This document shows positions 1 to 6,375 of a DNA stretch of 8,255 nucleotides, piece after piece. This DNA comes from an uncultured Actinomycetes bacterium. Its GTDB lineage: Bacteria; Actinomycetota; Actinomycetes; Nanopelagicales; Nanopelagicaceae. Every line of letters starts with the position of its first letter. Positions within the stretch are counted from its first letter, which is position 1. The notes under the pieces were generated by a model. The model was not told where the DNA came from. It did not search any database and worked only from the letters and a program-made list of their open reading frames with translations. Made by a program: the position numbers and the translations under genes. Location of the stretch: contig CAIZHT010000036.1 of assembly GCA_903932885.1 (NCBI GenBank), positions 1 through 8,255 on the forward strand, written 5' to 3'.

Positions 1-104
1 ACCTTGGAATATCTCGTGCTTACATGATGGTGCCCGTGCTTATTCTTATCTCGCTCTTTATTACTTTATTGATTCCATCGAAGATTGATAGTCTGCGAGC
101 ATGA
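1..104 (+). CDS. 3' end of an integral membrane protein gene (partial)
   Basis: The frame beginning at base 3 is open and encodes the last 33 residues of a protein whose start lies before the window. The visible part is one strongly hydrophobic helix (MMVPVLILISLFITLLIP) followed by a short tail, SKIDSLRA. This looks like the final membrane-spanning segment and cytoplasmic end of a transporter or other polytopic membrane protein; an MFS permease would fit, but no family motif is in view. The TGA stop overlaps the ATG of a tiny downstream reading frame as ATGA. The convergent MFS gene on the other strand ends 44 bp downstream. That a gene ends here is moderately secure; the family is not determined. 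Confidence 0.6.
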   Translation, partial: LGISRAYMMVPVLILISLFITLLIPSKIDSLRA

Positions 105-181
105 GTTACAAGACAAGGCGATTAGTTACTCTCACAATCCTGTTCGGACTAATTATTCTTACTGCTATTAGTGGTCTTTAG
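101..181 (+). CDS. Possible 26-residue single-pass membrane peptide
   Basis: This short frame begins at an ATG whose last two bases lie in the TGA stop of the preceding gene (ATGA), an arrangement typical of translational coupling. The peptide starts MSYKTRR and continues with a run of about 18 hydrophobic residues (LVTLTILFGLIILTAISG), so it has the shape of a signal anchor: positive N-terminus, then one membrane helix. It ends at TAG 179-181, and its last 33 bp overlap the 3' end of the MFS gene on the opposite strand. I know no family for it. It may be a genuine small membrane protein, the remnant of a longer gene, or chance. The coupling and composition are seen; expression is inferred. 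Confidence 0.3.
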   Translation: MSYKTRRLVTLTILFGLIILTAISGL

Positions 182-1423
182 TACGGCGCTAATACTTATA
201 TCTTCAGGTAGACCGACGCGGTTCTTGTATTTTATATAAATAATTGTTGTCGCAGTCAGCGCGATTCCCCCACATGCAGCGATAGTTTGGCGTGTACCAA
301 TCAATTCAGACATCACACCGATTAGCGGTGAACCAAATGGTGTTCCTCCCATAAAAATAAGGAGGTACAAACCCATTACTCGCCCTCTAATTGCAGGATC
401 CGTATTTACCTGCACAATTGAATTGGCGGTAATAAGTGTGGTTAGTGCTGCTAGTCCACATACAGGTAGCCACACTGCATAAGCAAGGTAAGTCGGCATG
501 AGCGAGAGAATGATGACAACTATTGAGAAAACAATTCCTGCTCGCACAACAAAGAGTGTTTTTCTAAATCCTTCTAATCGCGCCGATATAAGTGCGCCAC
601 TAAGAGATCCGATTGCGATGAAGGTTCCAAGGAGCCCATATGAGGCAGGACCTTTACCAAAGACTTTCGTTGCCATTAGTGCATTGAATATCTGAAAATT
701 CAAACCAAAAGTTGCAATAAAGAAAACCATTGCCATGACGACATATAGATCTGGGCGTGCACGAACGTAGGCAATACCCTCGCGTACATTAGTCATTGAG
801 GTACTTTTCTCAGTTGTGAAGAATGCTTTTTCATTGAGTTGAGTGAGCGCGAGAATGACAAAAAGATAAGAAAAAGCATTGAAAAGAAAGGATGGTCCTG
901 TGCCAAATGCGGCAATAAGAAAGCCTGAAACTGCAGGACCTATCAAGCGCCCTGCATTGAAGTTTGCGGAGTTTAGGCTCACTGCATTTGGTAAATCATC
1001 ATGGCCTACTACTTCATTTGTAAAACTCTGACGAACTGGGTTATCAATTGCAGTTGAAACACCCAAGGTAAAGGCTAAGAGAAATACATGCCACAGCGCA
1101 ACGACATCTGCCATTACCAATATTCCAAGCACTGCCGAAGAGAGTCCGCCTGCAATGTTTGTAGCAATCAATACTTTCCGTTTATTGAAGCGATCGGCAA
1201 GTGCGCCACCGTGCAGACTAAAGAGAAGAACTGGAGCAAATTGCAGCGCTGTTACTAATCCTAAATAAGTTCCACTATTAGTAAGTTCGAGTACGAGCCA
1301 ATCTTGCGCAATTCGCTGTGCCCAAGAGCCAATATTTGAAACGGCATTTGCAGGAAAGAGTATTTGGTAATTTCTATGACGAAAAGAACGCCAGTTACCC
1401 TCTTCATTTACTGAAAGGCGCAT
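149..1423 (-). CDS. MFS transporter, MFS_3 / EntS-like exporter family
   Basis: This 424-residue protein has the length and hydrophobic pattern of a 12-helix major facilitator in the inner membrane. The N-terminal segment SFRHRNY...SNIGSWAQRIAQDWLVLELT (residues 13-48) is the hallmark of the MFS_3 group, which includes the enterobactin exporter EntS and many drug-efflux homologues. The loop 2-3 signature GGALADRFNKRK is at residues 72-83. A conserved RGRVMGLY follows the second half's central helices. Transport is expected to be proton-driven; the substrate is unknown. The ATG at 1423 is firm, because an in-frame TGA lies three codons upstream and no other good start follows closely. The site before it is purine-rich (GAGAGAAGAG) but not a strong ribosome binding site. 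The gene diverges from DUF2530 with only 12 bp between start codons. Confidence 0.9.
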   Translation of the reverse strand: MRLSVNEEGNWRSFRHRNYQILFPANAVSNIGSWAQRIAQDWLVLELTNSGTYLGLVTALQFAPVLLFSLHGGALADRFNKRKVLIATNIAGGLSSAVLGILVMADVVALWHVFLLAFTLGVSTAIDNPVRQSFTNEVVGHDDLPNAVSLNSANFNAGRLIGPAVSGFLIAAFGTGPSFLFNAFSYLFVILALTQLNEKAFFTTEKSTSMTNVREGIAYVRARPDLYVVMAMVFFIATFGLNFQIFNALMATKVFGKGPASYGLLGTFIAIGSLSGALISARLEGFRKTLFVVRAGIVFSIVVIILSLMPTYLAYAVWLPVCGLAALTTLITANSIVQVNTDPAIRGRVMGLYLLIFMGGTPFGSPLIGVMSELIGTRQTIAACGGIALTATTIIYIKYKNRVGLPEDISISAVLKTTNSSKNN

Positions 1424-1429
1424 TACTCT
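1424..1429 (+). promoter_or_regulatory. Candidate leaderless -10 element for the DUF2530 gene
   Basis: TACTCT fits the actinobacterial -10 consensus TANNNT and ends 6 nt before the ATG at 1436, so transcription would begin at or next to the start codon. No ribosome binding site lies at a useful distance; AAAGG at 1414-1418 is too far upstream. The -35 region is weak and would fall inside the first codons of the divergent MFS gene. Confidence 0.45.
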
Positions 1430-1435
1430 TCTCTC

Positions 1436-1633
1436 ATGACTTCTTCGACTTCACGTCTACGTTCTGTGGTAACCCTAGTAGCAATTGGAACCATCTGTTG
1501 GCTAGTTGCAGGAGTAGTTGCGATATTGCTCGGAGCCGAAACTAAAGTTATCTGGACATGCTTGGCAGGTGCAGTACTAGGCACTGTTGGAATTCGTTAC
1601 ACAATCCGTCGATCACGACGAAGCGGTATTTAG
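1436..1633 (+). CDS. DUF2530 family small membrane protein
   Basis: This is a 65-residue protein with two predicted membrane helices (about residues 11-31 and 38-54) and a basic C-terminal tail ending RRSRRSG. The segment VIWTCLAGAVLGTVGIRY just before the arginine-rich end matches the conserved part of DUF2530 as I recall it, an actinobacterial family of unknown function often encoded beside MFS genes. That context is kept here: it diverges from an MFS exporter at 12 bp. Its TAG shares four bases with the stop region of the convergent cold-shock gene. The ATG at 1436 is preferred because a -10-like TACTCT ends 6 nt upstream; a GTG ten codons later would remove part of the first helix. It could be an accessory protein of the neighbouring transporter, but that is only a guess from position. 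Confidence 0.8.
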   Translation: MTSSTSRLRSVVTLVAIGTICWLVAGVVAILLGAETKVIWTCLAGAVLGTVGIRYTIRRSRRSGI

Positions 1634-2013
1634 GCTTCTAGCTGACCAGCAATACCGCGAAGCACGCGTCCTAAGCGCTCTGCTTCAACTGCATTGGGAT
1701 GGCGACCATGGCGAAGACCATTTCCGACCTTATCCAAAATCTTAATTGTGTCTTCAATCATCGCAGCAAGATCATCAGAGTTCACGCGACTATTTTCTGC
1801 AAGTGATGGTGGTGCATCAATGATCACAACTGAAAGTGCTTGTGGTCCACGACGACCATCTGCAACACCGAACTCAAGTTTTGTTCCAGGCTTTACTGTT
1901 GAAACACCTGCAGGAAGTGAACTTGCAGCGAGATAAACATCTTCGCCTTCTTCGGATGCAATAAATCCAAAACCTTTTTCGAGGCTAAACCATTTGACGC
2001 GGCCTGTAGGCAT
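1630..2013 (-). CDS. Long actinobacterial cold-shock-domain protein (CspB type)
   Basis: This 127-residue protein is a nucleic-acid-binding cold-shock domain (residues 1-65) with a C-terminal extension. RNP1 is intact as KGFGFI at 13-18. The RNP2 position reads VYLAA at 26-30, where classical Csp proteins have VFVH, so the usual stacking histidine is absent. GRRGPQALSV at 53-62 closes the barrel. Residues 78-127 form a predicted helical region containing GLRHGRHPNA and VLRGIAGQLE, conserved in the longer mycobacterial CspB-like proteins and absent from about 67-residue CspA proteins. The likely role is cytoplasmic single-stranded RNA/DNA binding or RNA chaperoning. A strong AGGAG site 8 nt before the ATG fixes the start. 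It lies downstream of DUF3027 on the same strand and converges on DUF2530 with a 4-bp overlap. Confidence 0.93.
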   Translation of the reverse strand: MPTGRVKWFSLEKGFGFIASEEGEDVYLAASSLPAGVSTVKPGTKLEFGVADGRRGPQALSVVIIDAPPSLAENSRVNSDDLAAMIEDTIKILDKVGNGLRHGRHPNAVEAERLGRVLRGIAGQLEA

Positions 2014-2021
2014 GGCGGGGG

Positions 2022-2026
2022 CTCCT
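2022..2026 (-). promoter_or_regulatory. Ribosome binding site of the cold-shock gene
   Basis: Read on the minus strand this is AGGAG, 8 nt before the ATG at 2013. It is one of only two clear Shine-Dalgarno sites in the window and shows that this gene is translated from a leadered mRNA. Confidence 0.8.
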
Positions 2027-2073
2027 AGCTAATTCAGTATTCGTGTGGGCCGCAGGGGTGCGGGCATGAGGCA

Positions 2074-2103
2074 AGTTTATCTCACAACGCATGGTTGCCG
2101 TAA
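2074..2103 (-). promoter_or_regulatory. Candidate promoter of the cold-shock gene
   Basis: On the minus strand TTACGG (2098-2103) and TAAACT (2074-2079) are separated by 18 bp. Only the -10 fits TANNNT well; the -35 is poor. Transcription would start near 2067 and give a leader of about 54 nt. That leader could form a short hairpin (CCGCA/TGCGG around 2050-2063). The rest of the 111-bp gap after DUF3027 shows no convincing terminator, so read-through from DUF3027 is also possible. Confidence 0.3.
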
Positions 2104-2124
2104 CCCCTTTTTACGCGGGAAAAA

Positions 2125-2817
2125 TTAGAGAGTGGCCTCGCTATGCGCACCACAGCCGTGGTCAACAGATACGACGCGAGCATCTTCTGGTGAAATTGCA
2201 TTAGCGCAAACTCCAAATGATGAACGCAATGAACCAGCCATCTGTAAAAAGAAACCGCATGAGTGACATGGCTTTGGTGCAGATTGCGCGATGGGTGCTT
2301 TAGGTCCGCGATCTCCTTCATACCAACGCTTACTTGCTTGATCGCGACCTTCAATAGACATAACGCGCGCGCGACCAAAACCTAATTCGATTGCCATTGC
2401 AGTATCTAATTCTTCATCAGTAGGAAGTGCCTGTTCGCCTGCAACTAAACGTGTATCAGTGAGTGAACTTGGAACAATGTCGCCAACTCCAACATCGCCA
2501 GGTTGAATGCGATCAATGTATGGAATCCAGTCTGGTGCAAGCAATGCATCTGGTCCTGGAAGAACTACGAGATCGCAAATAGTTGCTTCACTCTCTTCAT
2601 CAACCTTTGCAACAGTTGCGCACCAGCGCCAGCCCTTATAGCCAGGCAAATTTGCTTCGAATAAATAAGTTGCAACGCGATCTTCGTCATCGAATTCAAC
2701 TGATATGTAATCGCCAACATGTTCTGATTTTTCTGCTTCAAGTAAGAGAGCAGCGCGAACTAGATCAGTTGCATCGAAAGGCGCGCTTGTACTCTTTGAA
2801 CTTTTCTTGAAGGCCAT
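2125..2817 (-). CDS. DUF3027 family protein with a Cys/His cluster
   Basis: This is a 230-residue soluble protein of an actinobacterial family of unknown function. GYKGWRWCATVAK at residues 59-71 and the C-terminal block CHSCGFFLQMAGSLRSSFGV (184-203) through HGCGAHSE (220-227) are the parts by which I recognise DUF3027. Cys184, Cys187, Cys204, His220, Cys222 and His225 could hold a zinc ion; that is inferred from spacing. The N-terminus is basic and serine-rich. No ribosome binding site precedes the ATG at 2817, but TACCCT ends 6 nt before it, so a leaderless transcript is likely. The gene sits between the groEL terminator and the cold-shock gene, all on one strand. The zinc cluster and the CSD neighbour make a nucleic-acid or translation-related role conceivable, but nothing in the sequence proves it. 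Confidence 0.88.
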   Translation of the reverse strand: MAFKKSSKSTSAPFDATDLVRAALLLEAEKSEHVGDYISVEFDDEDRVATYLFEANLPGYKGWRWCATVAKVDEESEATICDLVVLPGPDALLAPDWIPYIDRIQPGDVGVGDIVPSSLTDTRLVAGEQALPTDEELDTAMAIELGFGRARVMSIEGRDQASKRWYEGDRGPKAPIAQSAPKPCHSCGFFLQMAGSLRSSFGVCANAISPEDARVVSVDHGCGAHSEATL

Positions 2818-2823
2818 GGCATA

Positions 2824-2829
2824 AGGGTA
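2824..2829 (-). promoter_or_regulatory. Candidate leaderless -10 element for the DUF3027 gene
   Basis: TACCCT on the minus strand fits TANNNT and ends 6 nt before the ATG at 2817; no Shine-Dalgarno sequence is present. The space where a -35 box would be is occupied by the terminator stem of the upstream groEL gene, which begins only 5 bp away. Confidence 0.45.
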
Positions 2830-2834
2830 AAGCA

Positions 2835-2869
2835 GAAGGCCGCTCTCGCGTTAATCGAGAACGGCCTTC
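2835..2869 (-). terminator. Hairpin terminator of groEL
   Basis: Arms 2835-2848 (GAAGGCCGCTCTCG) and 2856-2869 (CGAGAACGGCCTTC) pair over 14 positions with a single C/A mismatch and a 7-nt loop. In the groEL direction the stem is followed by TGCTTTACCCTT, a poor but T-rich tract. The hairpin begins 26 bp after the groEL stop. No gene converges on it from the other side, so it most likely ends groEL transcription. Confidence 0.8.
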
Positions 2870-2886
2870 GTAACTTCTAAGCGTGA

Positions 2887-4560
<1,674 letters not shown>

Positions 4561-4587
4561 TTATCACTCACACCCCGAGAGTGCTAA
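4561..4587 (-). promoter_or_regulatory. CIRCE operator (HrcA binding site)
   Basis: On the plus strand TTATCACTC-N9-GAGTGCTAA matches the CIRCE consensus TTAGCACTC-N9-GAGTGCTAA at 17 of 18 arm positions; base 4564 is T instead of G. The element begins at the predicted groEL transcription start and is followed by the ribosome binding site. This is the classical place for repression by HrcA, with release on heat shock. HrcA itself is not in the window. Confidence 0.95.
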
Positions 4588-4592
4588 CGCCA

Positions 4593-4621
4593 AATCTACG
4601 GGAGTCATTCCCCGAGTGCAA
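4593..4621 (-). promoter_or_regulatory. Housekeeping-type promoter of groEL
   Basis: On the minus strand TTGCAC (4616-4621) and TAGATT (4593-4598) are separated by exactly 17 bp, a close match to the main vegetative sigma-factor consensus. Transcription would start near 4586, at the edge of the CIRCE element, giving a leader of about 68 nt. Confidence 0.78.
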
Positions 4622-4640
4622 AACGAGGGGGCAAAACGAG
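4618..4640. repeat. 13-bp-spaced direct repeat overlapping the groEL -35 box
   Basis: GCAAAACGAG occurs at 4618-4627 and again at 4631-4640, separated by GGG. The first copy overlaps the groEL -35 hexamer; the second lies just upstream. The arrangement would suit a regulator or UP-like site, but no known binding motif is recognised. Confidence 0.55.
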
Positions 4641-4668
4641 AGTGAGGGTAGAGCTGCCCCTTTGGAAA

Positions 4669-4932
4669 TTAGCGGGCGCTACGAGCCGACATACGGGCCT
4701 CACGGAGGCGACGCAGGCGCTTGACCAGCATGGGAGCAGCCATCAAGGCATCGTCTCGGTCGATGAGGTCATTGAGCAATTGGTAATAACGAGGAGCGCT
4801 TAGGTCGAAAAGTTCTTTGATTGCACTCTCTTTGGCACCTGCAAAGCGCCACCAGTTAGCTTCGAAATCGAGAATCTTTGTCTCCAGATCGCTCAAGGCG
4901 CTTGGAACTACTGACTCTTCTGCCGCTGACAT
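4669..4932 (-). CDS. DUF3263 family small protein, possible DNA-binding fold
   Basis: This 87-residue protein belongs to an actinobacterial family of unknown function. The motif FEANWWRFAGAKESAIKELF (residues 23-42), then LSAPRYYQLLNDLID (44-58) and the basic end PMLVKRLRRLREAR (67-80), match the family core as I remember it. Residues 37-57 have the spacing of a helix-turn-helix, and the C-terminus is strongly positive, so nucleic-acid binding is plausible but unproven. I start it at the ATG at 4932, where TACGAT ends 7 nt upstream. A TTG at 4983 would add 17 residues outside the family core and has no ribosome binding site. It lies between the decarboxylase and groEL on the same strand. No strong terminator separates it from the groEL promoter; only a weak 6-bp stem is possible around 4628-4660. 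Confidence 0.85.
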   Translation of the reverse strand: MSAAEESVVPSALSDLETKILDFEANWWRFAGAKESAIKELFDLSAPRYYQLLNDLIDRDDALMAAPMLVKRLRRLREARMSARSAR

Positions 4933-4939
4933 GGGGTAA

Positions 4940-4945
4940 ATCGTA
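4940..4945 (-). promoter_or_regulatory. Candidate leaderless -10 element for the DUF3263 gene
   Basis: TACGAT on the minus strand fits TANNNT and ends 7 nt before the preferred ATG at 4932. No ribosome binding site is present. It supports the shorter 87-residue start. Confidence 0.45.
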
Positions 4946-4992
4946 AGGGATTTTGCATTAGAAGTGTGGGATTTATTGAGCAATGAAGAAAA

Positions 4993-6339
4993 TTAAAGTG
5001 TGGCAAGAATCATTTCGATATCAGAGATTTTTGTCCACGGATTTACTATCGCAAAACGCAATATTGGGGTCCCGTTATGCGATGAAGGTGGGATGAAACC
5101 AATTTGGTCTGCCAATAAAGTATCGCTCCATTTTTGGTAATCCTCTTTTGCCCAACCTTTGCGAGTAAATGCAACGATTGAAAGTTCTGGTTCGCATAGC
5201 AATTCAAGTTTTGGATGTTTGCGAACAAGTTCTGCCGCTTGCTTCGCAATTGTCAGGGTCAGTTCCATCGCTTCGGTATATGCATCAGTGCCATGTGCAG
5301 CGAGAGAGAACCAGAAAGGTAATCCGCGGACGCGACGTGTCAGTTGAAATGCGTAATCAGATGGACTCCACGAATCATCATGAAGTGTTTCAAGATATGA
5401 AGCGTGTTGTGTATGTACCTCGCGAGCGAGTTGCGGATTTCGATAAACAAGTGCGCAAGCATCATAAGGAGCGAATAACCACTTATGCGGATCAACAATA
5501 AATGAATCTGCTTCTTCTACGCCATCAAATAGTGGGCGCACTGATGGCGCGCAGAGTGCAGCTAAACCGTATGCGCCATCGACATGGAACCAAATATCGC
5601 GTGAATGTGCTGCTTCGGCTATTGATTTCAGATCATCGATAATTCCCAAGTTAGTGGTGCCAGAGGTGGCAACTACTGCAAATACTCGAGCATGTGATGA
5701 ACGATGGTATTCATCAACTACTTTGCCTAATTCACTTCCCTGCATCCGACCATTTTCATCGGGAGTTACTTTGATAATTTCAACATCCATTACTTGCGCA
5801 GCAGATGCAATGGATGAATGTGCTTCTGCGCTACATGCAATTGCAAAACGTGTTGTCTCAGGAAATTTAGTACGAGCTTGTGCTCGCGCTACGACAAGTG
5901 CCGATAGATTTCCAATGGTTCCACCTTGAACAAATACTCCACCGGCGCTTTGTGGCAATCCAGCAAGTTCTGATAACCAGCGCAGGGCTTGGTTTTCTGC
6001 AAAGACAGCGCCTGCTCCTTCTTGCCATGATCCGCCATAGAGTGCACTTGCGCCAACAACTAAATCAAAGAGGTTTGCATATTCACTTGGCGCAGATGGA
6101 ATAAATGCAAGGTTGCGTGGATGATCTGTTGAGATACATGCCTTAGCAAGAACATCAGTAAATACTTTGAGTGCATCTTTGCCGCCTAAACCAGCTGGCG
6201 TGATTGTGTTTCCAACTTCATCAAATAGTTCTTGCGCAGTGCGTGGTCCATCTAGTGGTGGATCGCTTTTCAATCGCTCAAGACTGTAGGCAAGAATTTC
6301 TTGCGCTAGCTCTTCGACATCTTTGGTGAATTCATGCAT
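4993..6339 (-). CDS. Group II pyridoxal-phosphate-dependent decarboxylase, substrate unknown
   Basis: This protein (448 residues from the preferred start) has the full fold of the group II amino-acid decarboxylases, which include aromatic-L-amino-acid, histidine and glutamate decarboxylases. Visible sites, numbered from the preferred ATG, are GGTIGNLSAL at 139-148, the ring-stacking His174 in EAHSS, ATSGTTNLG at 224-232, Asp254 in FHVDGAYG, and the Schiff-base Lys286 in DPHKWLF. Near the N-terminus HPRNLAFIPSAP (73-84) lies where aromatic decarboxylases have their substrate-site loop. Residues do not settle the substrate. A GTG at 6375 would add 12 residues, but these are encoded by a palindrome and abut the divergent gene; the ATG at 6339 (MHEFTKDV) is a more natural start. 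It diverges from a prenyltransferase and is followed by DUF3263. Confidence 0.9.
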   Translation of the reverse strand: MHEFTKDVEELAQEILAYSLERLKSDPPLDGPRTAQELFDEVGNTITPAGLGGKDALKVFTDVLAKACISTDHPRNLAFIPSAPSEYANLFDLVVGASALYGGSWQEGAGAVFAENQALRWLSELAGLPQSAGGVFVQGGTIGNLSALVVARAQARTKFPETTRFAIACSAEAHSSIASAAQVMDVEIIKVTPDENGRMQGSELGKVVDEYHRSSHARVFAVVATSGTTNLGIIDDLKSIAEAAHSRDIWFHVDGAYGLAALCAPSVRPLFDGVEEADSFIVDPHKWLFAPYDACALVYRNPQLAREVHTQHASYLETLHDDSWSPSDYAFQLTRRVRGLPFWFSLAAHGTDAYTEAMELTLTIAKQAAELVRKHPKLELLCEPELSIVAFTRKGWAKEDYQKWSDTLLADQIGFIPPSSHNGTPILRFAIVNPWTKISDIEMILATL

Positions 6340-6346
6340 GTAGCGC

Positions 6347-6369
6347 AGTCTGCCACGTAATGGCAGACT
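6347..6369. promoter_or_regulatory. Perfect palindrome between divergent genes; possible paired promoters or operator
   Basis: AGTCTGCCA-CGTAA-TGGCAGACT has 9-bp perfect arms and a 5-nt centre. Each outer end reads TGGCAGACT outward, an extended -10-like element (TGN then CAGACT, with the A2 and T6 of TANNNT). It ends 6 nt before the prenyltransferase ATG (6376) and 7 nt before the decarboxylase ATG (6339). Neither gene has a ribosome binding site. It may be two mirrored leaderless promoters, a regulator's operator, or both. Confidence 0.6.
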
Positions 6370-6375
6370 TCTCAC

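Noticed and set aside
4628..4661. Terminator between DUF3263 and groEL
   Set aside because: Only a 6-bp stem with a loop of about 20 nt can be drawn and the following T-run is short; too weak to annotate.
4933..4983. Longer start (TTG at 4983) for the DUF3263 gene
   Set aside because: The extra 17 residues are outside the family core, TTG has no ribosome binding site, and the ATG at 4932 has a well-placed -10-like element.
6340..6375. GTG start at 6375 adding 12 residues to the decarboxylase
   Set aside because: The extra residues are encoded by the palindrome, directly abut the divergent ATG, and have no ribosome binding site.
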